A stretch of 64,000 nt of DNA from Myxococcales bacterium (lineage in GTDB: Bacteria > Myxococcota_A > UBA796 > GCA-2862545). The stretch's first letter is position 1, and the number at the start of each line of letters is the position of its first letter. This document shows, piece after piece, positions 25,110 through 34,126 of this stretch. The stretch spans positions 35,019 through 99,018 of the forward strand of contig JAHQVJ010000254.1 of the NCBI GenBank assembly GCA_019634415.1, in the 5' to 3' direction. The position numbers were made by a program, and so were the translations under genes. Below the pieces are notes generated by a model. That model searched no databases. It worked only from the letters and a program-made list of their open reading frames with translations, and had not been told where the DNA came from.

Positions 25110-25838
25110 CTACGGCATGGCCGTGTCGCCTGGCTCCACCACCGTGAAGTTCGCGGCCCCGATGATGAAAGGCTCGAACTCGGCGTCTTCGTTGGGCTGG
25201 TTGGGCACCATGTACAGCTCCACCAGGTGCTTGCCGGTGGTCAGCCCCGTGAACGGTACGGGGTCGCTGCTGTAGTGGCCGCGCGAGTCCAGCCACTCGC
25301 CGTCCAGCGCGACGTGCAGGTGGCACTCGCGCCAGTTGCCGCCGCTGGTGTTGGTGTTCACCGTGCAGCCCGTCACCTCGAAGGCGACGTCCACGTCGGG
25401 ACCGACCTCCTCCCCCTGCTTGGGGGACGTGATCACGATGGTGGGCCGCCCGATGACCTCCACCGTCACGGTGGCCGAGTCGGTGGCCCCCGCGTCGTCC
25501 TCCACCGTGTAGTCGAAGGTCTCCATGCCGGAGAAGCCCAAAGGGGCGGTGTAGGCGATGCGCTTCACACCGTCGGCCACGGCCGTCCCGCCGTTGCTCG
25601 GGGTGCCCACGCTCGTGATCTTCACCTTCTCGCCGTCGTCGTTCTGCACCACGCTCAGGAGCAGGGCCTCGCCCTCCGCCGTCTCAGCCGAGTCGTCGTT
25701 GGCCGACAGCGCCTCGGGAGCGTCGTCGGTGGGCTCCACCTCGGTCTGGAGCATGCCGGGGGTGATGACGTTGGACTCGTCGAATCCGTCGCCCCCACAC
25801 CCCATCAGCAACACCGCGAGCCATGCACTCCGTCGCAT
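25110..25838 (-). CDS. Lipoprotein with cadherin-like/tandem-95 Ig domain
   Basis: 242 residues; ATG 25838 with GAGGAGG upstream. The lipoprotein signal ends at Cys14 (LMGC). After an acidic linker (EVEPTDDAPEALSAND) there is one domain resembling tandem-95/cadherin-like repeats of large adhesins (NDDG...VGTPSNGGTA...YTAPLGFSGMETFDYTVEDDAGATDSATVTVEV), then a domain beginning ITSPKQGEEV that resembles a carbohydrate-binding/Ig fold (HLHVALDGEWL). It is probably a surface or periplasmic adhesin-like protein. It lies 34 bases from the beta-helix gene on the same strand and is likely to be co-transcribed. Confidence 0.8.
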   Translation of the reverse strand: MRRSAWLAVLLMGCGGDGFDESNVITPGMLQTEVEPTDDAPEALSANDDSAETAEGEALLLSVVQNDDGEKVKITSVGTPSNGGTAVADGVKRIAYTAPLGFSGMETFDYTVEDDAGATDSATVTVEVIGRPTIVITSPKQGEEVGPDVDVAFEVTGCTVNTNTSGGNWRECHLHVALDGEWLDSRGHYSSDPVPFTGLTTGKHLVELYMVPNQPNEDAEFEPFIIGAANFTVVEPGDTAMP

Positions 25839-25872
25839 CGGACCTCCTCGTCCGATGCAGGATCGCACAGGA

Positions 25873-27462
25873 TCAGTCCAGCTCGAAAGCGCCCATACTC
25901 GTGGAGGCAGTCCGCGACACACCGTCGAGGTCGGTCGGCACAGCCCCCTGCGGGGGGCACGCCTGGCGGATGGCCAGGGGTGTGGCGGCCGTCAGGTGGA
26001 AGTCGACCCCCGGAGCGACGAACAGCGGAGGGGCCGAGGTGTTCAGCGGACCGGGCAGCACACCACCGTCGGTATTGGAGCACTGCACCACCACCGTCGC
26101 CAGGGCGGCCTGGGCGATGGCGCCGATCCCGTTGCCCCACACGATGGAGCCCTGCAGGGTCAGCGAGCTGGTGCCGTCCACGCCGAACCCGAAGGAGGAC
26201 GCCCCTCCCAGGGTGGTGTGCAGCGTGGTGCTGTGACCACCGTCCCGGATGGACACGGCACCGGCGATCCCCGACACGTTGGAGTTGCCGGGCGCGAGCA
26301 CGTTCGTGAGGTTCAGGGTGGAGCCGTCCACCAGCGCCAAGCCACCGATGTCGGTAGGCCCGGTGCCCGTGACGATGTTCTCCACGAACCGCACCTCCAC
26401 GGCGTCCACCGTGATGCCCCCGTCGAGGTGCAGTGCCCCGCCCTCGTGCTCCGCCAGGTTGCCTCCCCAGCTGCCTCCGCTCACCGCGGCGGTGACGAGC
26501 TCCCCTCCCGTGTGCGCCCATCCCGCTCCGAAGAAGGCCTCGTTGGCCGTGAACGTGCTGTCCACGATGGACATGTCGGCGTCGTCGAGGACCACGGTTC
26601 GCAACGCACCTCCTGCGCCCGTGTCGAACAGATCGGCGGTGTTGCGCTCGAAGGTCGCCAGCCGGATGTCGAGTGTCTCCGTGGCCTGGTCGAGCTCGAC
26701 GTAGAGCGCGCCACCATGGTCTGCATTGTTGTCGCTCAGCAGAGGATTCCGACGCACCAACGCGTCGAAGTCGAAGAGGTCGGTGACTCCAAGGTTCAGA
26801 TCGAACACCGCCATGGCCCCACCGAGGTTCCCCGCGCTGTTGTGCGTGAAGGTGGAGCCTCCGAAGTGGGCCGTGTGCACTCCCGTGCTGGACCGAAGGT
26901 AGACCGCTCCGCCCGACTGCTCGGCCACGTTGTCGTCGAACGTGCTGAAGTTCGCCGTGAGGTGTGAGTCGTCGAGATAGAGGGCTCCGCCGTCGAGGGC
27001 CCGCCCTCCGCTGAACTCGGTACGTTCCAGGTTCACCCTGGCCCCTCCCTTGGCATTGACGAAGTACCCCGAGGGAGCCCCTCCCGACGGCATGGCGCCC
27101 TGGGTGAACGCCACGTCCGCAACAGAGAAGATGGTTCCATCCAGCTCCACCAAGGACTCGGTCTGACCAGTCCATTCGATGACGGCCAGGTCCCATGCAG
27201 CCCCACTGGAGCCACATCCGAGGGCCAGCGTGGATCCGCGCACGTAGAACTCCGTGGGGACGAGCCCCCAGGCCACGGGCTCCGTGACAGTGGCATCGCT
27301 GGCCACGTAGATGGTGGTGCCGTACCCAAACAAGGGATCCTGCAAGGCAGACCCCACGTCGGGGAAGATGCAACCGGTGGACACCCCACCGAGAGTGACG
27401 AGACCCACGTTCTGGGCGTGGGCAGGGGCCTGCAGGGCGAACCAGGCAGCGAGCGAGATCAT
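25873..27462 (-). CDS. Exported parallel beta-helix protein, choice-of-anchor Q type
   Basis: 529 residues from ATG 27462, with GGAGG upstream. A Sec signal peptide (AAWFALQAPAHAQ) precedes a long right-handed beta-helix: repeats with hydrophobic rungs and polar turns such as GGALYLDDSHLTAN, GGAVYLRSSTG and GGALHLDGGITV. The C-terminus (FHLTAATPLAIRQ...PTDLDGVSRTASTSMGAFELD) fits the choice-of-anchor Q end found on myxobacterial beta-helix proteins, which links the protein to the outer surface. Its role is probably polysaccharide binding or surface architecture; no catalytic motif is seen. The next gene is the lipoprotein above. Confidence 0.82.
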   Translation of the reverse strand: MISLAAWFALQAPAHAQNVGLVTLGGVSTGCIFPDVGSALQDPLFGYGTTIYVASDATVTEPVAWGLVPTEFYVRGSTLALGCGSSGAAWDLAVIEWTGQTESLVELDGTIFSVADVAFTQGAMPSGGAPSGYFVNAKGGARVNLERTEFSGGRALDGGALYLDDSHLTANFSTFDDNVAEQSGGAVYLRSSTGVHTAHFGGSTFTHNSAGNLGGAMAVFDLNLGVTDLFDFDALVRRNPLLSDNNADHGGALYVELDQATETLDIRLATFERNTADLFDTGAGGALRTVVLDDADMSIVDSTFTANEAFFGAGWAHTGGELVTAAVSGGSWGGNLAEHEGGALHLDGGITVDAVEVRFVENIVTGTGPTDIGGLALVDGSTLNLTNVLAPGNSNVSGIAGAVSIRDGGHSTTLHTTLGGASSFGFGVDGTSSLTLQGSIVWGNGIGAIAQAALATVVVQCSNTDGGVLPGPLNTSAPPLFVAPGVDFHLTAATPLAIRQACPPQGAVPTDLDGVSRTASTSMGAFELD

Positions 27463-27515
27463 CGATCCTCCACGTTCGCTGTGCAGGTCGACGCATTCGA
27501 CGGCCGGTTTTCGTA

Positions 27516-28409
27516 TCAAGACTGTATCGAACCAATCTCCATGAACTCCCGCAGGCCCCGCCAGAAGGCCTTGGCCGCGGTCGAGGAGGCCACGTCCACG
27601 TTGCGCCACAGCGAGATGGTGCGAGTCAGTGGCTGCTCCAGGGGCCGAGACACCAGATCGTGCCGATCCATGGGAAGCGAGTGCTCGGGAAGGACCGCCA
27701 CGCCCACACTGGACCGGACGAGCGCCTGGATCCAGCCGACGTCGTCGGCCCGGTAGCTCGCATACAGGCGGATGTCGGCACGCGCACAGTCCGCCAACAA
27801 CCGCTCGCGCATCTCGCAGGCCAGCCGATCGACGTAGTCCACACCATGGAGATCGCGAAGGGCGATCACCGACCGCGAAGCCAGCGGATGCCTCGCGGGA
27901 AGGACCACGACATAGGACTCGCGGTACAGCTCGCCGACGATGAGCCAGTCGGGCGGCGTCGACGGGGCCACGCCGATCGCGACCTCGATGTCTCCTTCCT
28001 CGAGCCGAGGCGACAGCTCGTCCCTCGAGTAGGTGCGCAGCTCGACCTCCACGCCGGGTGCCGTGGCCTGGAAGGCACGCACCGCGGGCGCGAGCCTGGC
28101 TGGGCCCAGGGCGTGCTGCACACCGACCCGCATGGGTGCCTGGTCGAGCAGCTGGTACTTCCGCGCCACGTCACCGACGCGACGCTGGTCCTCCGCGATC
28201 CGCTCCAGCACGGGCAGCAGCAGCTCCCCGAGGGCAGACAGCCGCGCACCCGCCCGGTCTCGGTGGAACAGGGGGCCACCGAGCTCCGTCTCGAGCTTCT
28301 TGACCGCAGCCGTCAACGACGGCTGCGAGACCGCGCAGCGCTCCGCCGCTCGTGTGAAGTTGCGCGCCTCGTAGACGGCGAGCACGTAGCGGATCTGGCT
28401 GAACTCCAC
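27516..28409 (-). CDS. LysR-family transcriptional regulator
   Basis: 297 residues, GTG start at 28409 behind GAGGAGCG. The N-terminal winged helix (MEFSQIRYVLAVYEARNFTRAAERCAVSQPSL) and the C-terminal LysR substrate-binding domain are complete. It is divergent from the ABM-monooxygenase-type gene with a 127-base intergenic region that holds an inverted repeat, so it very probably regulates that gene, as is usual for LysR divergons. The co-inducer is unknown; quinone or antibiotic-like compounds are a guess based on the neighbour. Confidence 0.93.
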   Translation of the reverse strand: MEFSQIRYVLAVYEARNFTRAAERCAVSQPSLTAAVKKLETELGGPLFHRDRAGARLSALGELLLPVLERIAEDQRRVGDVARKYQLLDQAPMRVGVQHALGPARLAPAVRAFQATAPGVEVELRTYSRDELSPRLEEGDIEVAIGVAPSTPPDWLIVGELYRESYVVVLPARHPLASRSVIALRDLHGVDYVDRLACEMRERLLADCARADIRLYASYRADDVGWIQALVRSSVGVAVLPEHSLPMDRHDLVSRPLEQPLTRTISLWRNVDVASSTAAKAFWRGLREFMEIGSIQS

Positions 28410-28438
28410 GGGACGCTCCTCGACGCCCCACTCACCCC

Positions 28439-28455
28439 GTCGACTATCGATCGAC
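28439..28455. promoter_or_regulatory. GTCGA-N7-TCGAC inverted repeat, LysR operator candidate
   Basis: GTCGA (28439-28443) and TCGAC (28451-28455) are separated by seven bases, the size range of a LysR-binding dyad. It lies in the divergent region of the LysR and ABM-monooxygenase genes, 30 bases in front of the LysR start. Confidence 0.4.
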
Positions 28456-28536
28456 AGGCAACGCGTATGGGTCCGCCATCGGCTCCGAGCCTATCTCCTT
28501 GAACATCTCGCCCCTGCGGCGAGACAAGGAGCCTCC

Positions 28537-29187
28537 ATGACGCATCCCACGCCCAAAGCCAACATCATCCGCTTCGACGCACAGCTGGATCGTAGAGACG
28601 ACCTGCGCGCCCTCCTCGCACAGGGCGCAGCGCTCGTCGAGCGAACGGAGCCCGGAACCCAGAGCTGGTACGCGCTGCAGAGCCCCGAGCAGACGTTCGG
28701 CATCTTCGACACCTTCGTGGACGCCGCAGCTCAGGAGGCCCACTTCGAGGGCCAGGTGGCAGCGGCCCTGAGGGAGCAAGCGCCGCGGCTCGTGACGGCG
28801 GGCTGGCCCGGGGTGCTGGCGGGCGTGCGAAGCTACGACGTGCTGGCGGAGACGCCACGACGCGACGCCTCCCCCACCATCGGCATGGTGATCCCGCTGC
28901 ACGCCGCTGCTGGTCGCGCAGACGCACTGCGCGACCTCCTGGTCACGGGCGCGGGCCTCGTGGCTGCAGAGGAGCCGGGCACCCTGCACTGGCTCGCGCT
29001 GCAAGACGACTCCCATCCCGACCGGATGGCGATCGTGGACTTCTTCACCGACGACGCCGCCAAGCAGGCCCACTTCGCAGGCAACGTCGCGGCCGCCCTT
29101 CAGAGCGCAGCGCCACAGCTCGTCGTAGGCGGCTGGGAAGGCGTGCTGAAGGGGGCCGAGGCCTACGAGGTGGTGTCGGCCCGCTGA
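28537..29187 (+). CDS. Protein with two ABM (antibiotic biosynthesis monooxygenase-like) domains
   Basis: 216 residues; AAGGAG before ATG 28537. Two copies of a ~100-residue ferredoxin-like ABM fold are in tandem: the first around EPGTQSWYALQSPEQTFGIFDTF, the second around EPGTLHWLALQDDSHPDRMAIVDFF, with matching ends (AWPGVLAGV / GWEGVLKGAEAYEVVSAR). Single-domain members are cofactor-free monooxygenases that oxidise quinols or polyketides; a tandem pair could form an internal dimer. Probably cytosolic and controlled by the divergent LysR gene. The TPR regulator gene follows 51 bases downstream. Confidence 0.85.
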   Translation: MTHPTPKANIIRFDAQLDRRDDLRALLAQGAALVERTEPGTQSWYALQSPEQTFGIFDTFVDAAAQEAHFEGQVAAALREQAPRLVTAGWPGVLAGVRSYDVLAETPRRDASPTIGMVIPLHAAAGRADALRDLLVTGAGLVAAEEPGTLHWLALQDDSHPDRMAIVDFFTDDAAKQAHFAGNVAAALQSAAPQLVVGGWEGVLKGAEAYEVVSAR

Positions 29188-29238
29188 CGACACGGGATCC
29201 TCGGCCCCCGCCCTGGGCCAAGGCCGATACATGTCGTC

Positions 29239-30831
29239 ATGGCAATGCCCGACATCCAGCTCGGAACGTGCTGTATACGTCTCGACGAGCGCACGGTGCG
29301 GTGGCCGGAGCGCTCCCACGCACTCACGCCGCTCGAGGCCGGCTTGCTTCGAACCCTCGCCGACGCGCGCGGGCGCTGCGTGTCGCGGGCGCACATCCTG
29401 CGCGAGGTGTGGGGATACCACCCCGACGTGCAGACGCGAGCCTTGGCGCTGTGCGTGACGCGACTGAGGCGCAAGATCGAGTCCGATCCTTCGCATCCGG
29501 AGTGGTTGCTCACGGTGCGAGGGGCGGGCTACCGCCTGGCACTGCCCAACAGGGACACATCAGGCGACTTCGCGCGCAGCGTGCTGCAGGCCATGGATCG
29601 GGCCGGCGGAGGGCGCCTGCTGCGACAGGTGGCGGATCGCTGGGAAGCGCTGGTGGAGGCACTCGAGACAGCCCCCACCCCCGACCGGGTGGCCATCGCC
29701 TGCGCTCTGGGAGAGTGCGCCTGGCGGCTCGACCTGTCGCGCCCCGCCGATCCGCTGTGGGCGCTGCACGCAGACCTGCCCATGGGGACCCGGCGCGGCG
29801 AGGTGGCGGTGGCGCTGTCGCGGGTGCTCTGGCAGGGCGGTGCCACCGAAGAGGCCGATCGGCTGCTGGCCGCCACACTGCAAGAGCCCTGGGCCCTGGC
29901 GCCAGCCGCCGCTGCAGACCGCAGGGTCGTGGTCCTCGCGGGCATCGTGCGCGCCTGGACGCGACGGCTGATGGGCCACACCGACGACGCCCTGGTCCAC
30001 GCGGCGGCCGCACACGCCCATGCGCGAGCCCTGGCCGACCGTGCGCTGCAGGGAGCGGCCGCGGACCAGGTGGCCTCGGCGCTGTACGACCAAGGGCAGC
30101 TCACGAAGGCTCGCCACTGGTTCGACGACGCCCTGCTGCTGCTTCAGCGCACCGAGGACGTGCGCGGAACGGCCCTGTGCCGCAACAACCTCGGGGTGCT
30201 GCTCAACGAGATGGGGCATCTGGACGAGGCGATCGAGCACATCGAGGCGGCGATCGAGGTGTACGTGGCCGAGGAGCACGAGCTCGACGCAGCCAGCGTG
30301 ATGTGCAACCTCGCCGACATGCTGCTCAACGGCCTACAGCTCCAGCGCGCCTCTGCCTGGGTGGACCGAGCCGAGGCCATCTGGCGTCGCCACGCCTCCG
30401 CGCGTGGGCTCACGCGGGCGCTGCGGACGCAGGGCCGCCTCGCGGTGGAGCAGGGAGAGCCGGATCGCGCAGAGGCTTGTTTTCGACGGTCCATCCACTG
30501 CGCCGAGACGTCCACGCTCCCGATCCGCGCGGCGTTCGCGCAGCTCGATCTGGGGTGGGTGCTGCACGTCTCGGGTCGACGCGAGGAGGCCGGGAGCCAC
30601 TATGCGCGCGCACACGCGGGCCTGCTGGCGGCGGGCAGCGGCACGGGGATCGGGCTGGCGGAGCTGTGGTGGGGGTGCCTGGAGCACGACCGCGACCGAT
30701 TGCAGCGCGCACGAGAGCAGCTCCGGGCGTGCGGCTCGCCTCTCGTGGCGCTGATCGACGAGCCGATGGCGGCCCGAGCAGCCTCCTATGCGGGTCGCCG
30801 AACGGTGGCGGTGCTGCGAGCCAGCGGGTAG
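29239..30831 (+). CDS. Winged-helix (OmpR/PhoB-type) regulator with TPR-like repeats
   Basis: 530 residues, ATG 29239 (a second ATG is two codons on). Residues ~5-100 are a Trans_reg_C winged helix: RTVRWPERSHALTPLEAGLLRTLADARGRCVSRAHILREVWGYHPDV...RLRRKIESDPSHPEWLLTVRGAGYRL. There is no receiver domain. The rest is helical with TPR-like units (LYDQGQLTKARHWFDDALLLL, NNLGVLLNEMGHLDEAIEHIEAA). This domain order is known from CadC/SARP-like and myxobacterial regulators, in which the repeats receive an unknown signal. It precedes two exported-protein genes with the same orientation. Confidence 0.85.
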   Translation: MAMPDIQLGTCCIRLDERTVRWPERSHALTPLEAGLLRTLADARGRCVSRAHILREVWGYHPDVQTRALALCVTRLRRKIESDPSHPEWLLTVRGAGYRLALPNRDTSGDFARSVLQAMDRAGGGRLLRQVADRWEALVEALETAPTPDRVAIACALGECAWRLDLSRPADPLWALHADLPMGTRRGEVAVALSRVLWQGGATEEADRLLAATLQEPWALAPAAAADRRVVVLAGIVRAWTRRLMGHTDDALVHAAAAHAHARALADRALQGAAADQVASALYDQGQLTKARHWFDDALLLLQRTEDVRGTALCRNNLGVLLNEMGHLDEAIEHIEAAIEVYVAEEHELDAASVMCNLADMLLNGLQLQRASAWVDRAEAIWRRHASARGLTRALRTQGRLAVEQGEPDRAEACFRRSIHCAETSTLPIRAAFAQLDLGWVLHVSGRREEAGSHYARAHAGLLAAGSGTGIGLAELWWGCLEHDRDRLQRAREQLRACGSPLVALIDEPMAARAASYAGRRTVAVLRASG

Positions 30832-30839
30832 CATCCACC

Positions 30840-31430
30840 ATGCTGTGCTTCGCACTGGCGGGACTCGCCCACGCCGCGGACCCTGCGTTCAACCTTCGCA
30901 TCAGCCAGTCCGTGGGCTGGACCCAGGGCGCCTACGTGGGCTCGGAAGGGTCCGCCGCATTGCAGGGTCTGCCGCTGCGCACCTCCATCGCCTTCGGCTT
31001 CGGTAGCGGGGTCGCCGGCGGCATGTACATGGCGGGTCAGGTCCATCCCTGGATCCGCATTCGCGCCGCAGACGCCACCTACGAGGTGCTACCCAACGCG
31101 ACCTTCGCCTTCGACGGCTGGATGGAGTTCCCGCTGGGCGCCGAGCGCTGGCGGCTGACCACGCGGCTCGGCATCCGCCTGCCCTTCATCGTGCGCGGAG
31201 CCGTGCACCGCGCCGACCTCGAGGACTTCTTCGGCCCCGCCGCCGCCGTGGGGATCCGTCATGACTTCGGGCGCAGCCGCAAGGGGTGGGCCCTGGGTCT
31301 GCAGCTCGAGATCGAGGGGCAGCGCCTGGCATCCTCCGGCAACGAGATCCCCGTGAGCTTCGAGCCGCGGATCGACCTGTTGATCCCGTCTGTGTCGGTC
31401 ACTGTGTCCTACGAGGAGGTGCAACGATGA
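30840..31430 (+). CDS. Predicted outer-membrane or periplasmic beta-barrel-like protein
   Basis: 196 residues; ATG 30840, eight bases after the TPR-gene stop. A Sec signal peptide (MLCFALAGLAHAAD) is followed by alternating hydrophobic strands with aromatic ends and short turns (RTSIAFGFGSG..., YEVLPNATFAFDGWMEFPL...), as in small OMP barrels. The end (SVSVTVSYEEVQR) lacks a canonical C-terminal Phe. Its stop overlaps the start of the ferritin-like gene (ATGA), so the two are coupled. Function unknown. Confidence 0.7.
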   Translation: MLCFALAGLAHAADPAFNLRISQSVGWTQGAYVGSEGSAALQGLPLRTSIAFGFGSGVAGGMYMAGQVHPWIRIRAADATYEVLPNATFAFDGWMEFPLGAERWRLTTRLGIRLPFIVRGAVHRADLEDFFGPAAAVGIRHDFGRSRKGWALGLQLEIEGQRLASSGNEIPVSFEPRIDLLIPSVSVTVSYEEVQR

Positions 31431-32422
31431 GGCACGGCCTGCGCGATCGCAAGCTGATCCAGCTGCTGTTGGTGACCGGTGGGCTCGCCGTGCACGTCGC
31501 CTGCGAGTGCGACGAGCGGGTGTTCAACGTGCCCATCTCCGACGAGCTGTACGAGCAGCTGCTCGCCGCGGATGGCTCGCTGAACTGTGACAGCCTCTGT
31601 GGGATCGCTCCCACCGATACGGGCTCGAGCACGCCGTACGACCAGAGCACCTCCTACGGCACGGGGTCCACCGGCACCGATCCCTGGCAGGACTGGACGG
31701 CGCGCTGTCGGCTGGTCAAGGTCGACTGGCAGCAATCTGCCGTGGCCTGCAATCTGTCCGAGAGCTGCAGCATCGGGCGACGCCCCCTGGGGCTGCAGCC
31801 CCACCCCACCACCGCCCGCACGCTGGGCATGCACTTCGCGGAGATCTGCCGCCTGGAGGCGGCCTCGGTGGTGGCCTTCCGTCGCTTGGCCGAGGAGCTC
31901 GCCCGCCACGGAGCCCCCGTTGCCCTGCAACAGGCCGCCGAGCGCTCCGCCCGCGACGAGGCGCGACACGCCGTGCTGACGGCGCGCCTGGCCCGCCGCC
32001 ACGGCGCCGATCCCGTGGCTCCCGTGGTGGACGACGTCGACGACCGGCCGCTGGTCCAGCTCGCCATCCACAACGCCGTGGAAGGCTGTGTGGGCGAGGC
32101 CTTCGGCGCCGTACAGGCCGCCCACGCCGCCGAGCACGCCACCGATCCCGAGATCGCCCGCACCATGCGCTCCATCGCCCGCGACGAGGCCGAGCACGCG
32201 GCGCTGTCGTTCGCCATCGCCGACTGGATCCGGCCCCGCCTCGACGAGGCGGAGCGCCACCAGCTGGATCAGGCACTCACCGAAGCCGTGGCCAGGCTGC
32301 GCCGCAGCCGCGCGGTGCCACTGGCCCAGGAAGACCGACAGCGCGCCGGCCTGCCCGACGAGGCCGAGCGCGGACGGTGGCTCGACCAGCTCGACTCGGC
32401 GCTGTGGAGCGCCGAGGCCTGA
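31427..32422 (+). CDS. Ferritin-like domain protein with lipoprotein-type leader
   Basis: 331 residues, translationally coupled to the upstream gene. A leader (LIQLLLVTGGLAVHVAC, Cys26) and a Ser/Thr/Gly linker (GSSTPYDQSTSYGTGSTGTDP) suggest export. The C-terminal ~200 residues form a four-helix ferritin-like domain with two E-x(n)-E-x-x-R-H-type metal motifs: RLEAASVVAFRRL...ARDEARHAV and EGCVGEAFGAV...ARDEAEHAALS. The Glu/His pattern predicts a di-iron centre, placing it with ferritin-like/rubrerythrin-like DUF proteins of myxobacteria. Its reaction is unknown; an exported diiron oxidase or a metal store is possible. Confidence 0.78.
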   Translation: MRHGLRDRKLIQLLLVTGGLAVHVACECDERVFNVPISDELYEQLLAADGSLNCDSLCGIAPTDTGSSTPYDQSTSYGTGSTGTDPWQDWTARCRLVKVDWQQSAVACNLSESCSIGRRPLGLQPHPTTARTLGMHFAEICRLEAASVVAFRRLAEELARHGAPVALQQAAERSARDEARHAVLTARLARRHGADPVAPVVDDVDDRPLVQLAIHNAVEGCVGEAFGAVQAAHAAEHATDPEIARTMRSIARDEAEHAALSFAIADWIRPRLDEAERHQLDQALTEAVARLRRSRAVPLAQEDRQRAGLPDEAERGRWLDQLDSALWSAEA

Positions 32423-32438
32423 GGAGCGCGCGCCTGCG

Positions 32439-33182
32439 TCAGTTCCCGGGATCACCCACCACGAGGCTCCCGGTCTCGGTGCAGTGCAGTCGCTGGGGCC
32501 GACTGGCGCTGATGCTGTCGCCCGTCTGATGCATCACGGTGATCCAGCGCGTCTGGCCCAGGCCCAGCTGAGTCCAATGGGTGAAGTGTGGCCCTGGCAA
32601 GGCCGTACCCGCCGGCTCGTGCGGACCGCTCCCCGACACCTTCATGTCCTGCAGGCTGTTCGGCACGCTCCACTGGGCCCTCAGCGCATACCCGATCTGT
32701 ACGAGGGTCGGAGTCCTCACGTCGAACTGAACGGAATGGCTGCCGCTGTGGAACCACAGCACGTCCACGTCCTGTAGGCAGCCCCCCACCGTGGAGATGA
32801 TGAGGTTGTTGCAGCTCCCCGCGTAGAACACCGTGTTCGTGTCGTAGCTGGGATCCACCTCCAGCCCCACGTCGATCGACTGCAGCCAGCCTTCGGGGAG
32901 GTCACCCGACGGCGTCTTGGCCTGGATGTGCAGCACGCGCTCCGCACTGGGTCGCACGAGCAGGGTCGCTGCTTCCTCCACGGCCACGCCGTCGACCGAC
33001 CACGCCGCCACCTCCACTGGCGGCCACACCGAGATCTCCACCAAGCTGCATGGGTCGTCCACACAGTCCACGCGCAGCTCCGCGGTGCTCACCACGTCGC
33101 CCTTGGCCGCGTCCAGAGCCACCAGAGGGGCCTCCTCCGACACCCCGGCACAGGCACACAGCACTCCCACGGTCCATCTCAT
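32439..33182 (-). CDS. Predicted small exported protein or lipoprotein
   Basis: 247 residues, ATG 33182. The first twelve residues (MRWTVGVLCACAG) are a short hydrophobic signal with Cys11, a plausible lipobox. The rest is beta-rich with scattered Cys (VDCVDDPC, GSCNN, GGCLQD) and aromatic strands, without a recognised domain. It is encoded convergently with the ferritin-like gene (16 bases apart) and 22 bases after the FHA gene on the same strand. Function unknown. Confidence 0.7.
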   Translation of the reverse strand: MRWTVGVLCACAGVSEEAPLVALDAAKGDVVSTAELRVDCVDDPCSLVEISVWPPVEVAAWSVDGVAVEEAATLLVRPSAERVLHIQAKTPSGDLPEGWLQSIDVGLEVDPSYDTNTVFYAGSCNNLIISTVGGCLQDVDVLWFHSGSHSVQFDVRTPTLVQIGYALRAQWSVPNSLQDMKVSGSGPHEPAGTALPGPHFTHWTQLGLGQTRWITVMHQTGDSISASRPQRLHCTETGSLVVGDPGN

Positions 33183-33204
33183 CACACACCCCGTTGAATT
33201 AGGT

Positions 33205-34116
33205 TCATCCTCGATCTTCGAATGCATCCTGCGACTCCAGCAGCAGGCGCACCTGCCCGCTACCGTCCGCCTGCACCAGCGACGGCCGGATGCTCGCCCC
33301 CACCAGTCGCTTGCGCAGCCGCACCAGCAGCACGTCCCACCGCTTGCGCATGCGCGCATGGTCCGTGTCGTCGGGCCACAGCGTGCCCGCCACGTGGCGC
33401 CAGCCCACCGGCTGCCCGATGGCGCCCAGCTCGTGGATCAGGCGGGCCGACGTGCCCGAGAGCACCAAGGGCGGAAGCCCCGGGCGGTGCAGATGCACCG
33501 TGTCGTAGTAGCCCTCGATGCGCAGCGGCTGATCCAGCCGCCCACCACTGGCCGTCTGGGGCACCTGCGCCTGCTGCGCGGGCACGGCCACCACCTCGAA
33601 GCGGCCGAGCGCACACAGATCCACGACGGACCCGGGCTGCAGCTGCTGGGGAGCCGCCTCCCCCACACGACACACCCACCCCTCACCGTCCGTCCACAGC
33701 TGCGCCAGCGCCCCCGGTGTGATCCGCCCCACCGCCTTCAGGCCCCGATCCGCCACGAGCGACAGCGCGCGCCCCGTCAGGCGCACCCGCACCCCGGGAC
33801 CCACCAGCTCGAGCTGCGTGGGCGCGTGGCGCACCTCCTGCACCTCCAGGAACACCTCGTGGGCCAGTGCCACCCGCAGCTCCGCCCGCAGCGACACCTC
33901 GCGCACCAACGTGCCGTCCACCGCCATGCCGCCGCGCAGCGCCAGCAGCTTCAGGCACCCGTCCCGTAGGCTCACGTAGGCGTGCGCCTCGCTCACGCGC
34001 GGATCGTCGATGCGCAGTGCTGCCGAGCGCAGCCGCCCGATCAGGTCCCCTGCACGCACCTGGGTGGGGTGGCCGGGCGCGACCTGCAGAACCGCATAGG
34101 ATTCATGGTCCGGCAT
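33205..34116 (-). CDS. FHA-like protein with C-terminal winged-helix-like domain
   Basis: 303 residues, ATG 34116 with GGAGG four bases upstream. The N-terminal ~100 residues are FHA-like (RAGDLIGRLRSAALRIDDPRVSEAHAYVSLRDGCLKL, with the R/S/H pattern for phosphothreonine binding). The C-terminal ~100 residues (GTSARLIHELGAIGQPVGWRHVAGTLWPDD...RMRKRWDVLLVRLRKRL) look like the winged helix of signal-transduction regulators. It is divergent from the kinase-SUMF1 gene, and their start codons overlap, so the pair probably acts together: the kinase phosphorylates a protein that the FHA domain then reads. Confidence 0.75.
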   Translation of the reverse strand: MPDHESYAVLQVAPGHPTQVRAGDLIGRLRSAALRIDDPRVSEAHAYVSLRDGCLKLLALRGGMAVDGTLVREVSLRAELRVALAHEVFLEVQEVRHAPTQLELVGPGVRVRLTGRALSLVADRGLKAVGRITPGALAQLWTDGEGWVCRVGEAAPQQLQPGSVVDLCALGRFEVVAVPAQQAQVPQTASGGRLDQPLRIEGYYDTVHLHRPGLPPLVLSGTSARLIHELGAIGQPVGWRHVAGTLWPDDTDHARMRKRWDVLLVRLRKRLVGASIRPSLVQADGSGQVRLLLESQDAFEDRG

Positions 34117-34125
34117 GGAGCCTCC
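34117..34125. promoter_or_regulatory. Shared quasi-palindromic ribosome-binding site of a divergent gene pair
   Basis: The nine bases GGAGCCTCC serve both strands: GGAG is six bases before ATG 34127 of the kinase-SUMF1 gene, and the reverse complement GGAGG is four bases before ATG 34116 of the FHA gene. The pair has no real intergenic space, so each promoter must lie inside the other gene. Confidence 0.7.
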
Positions 34126-34126
34126 G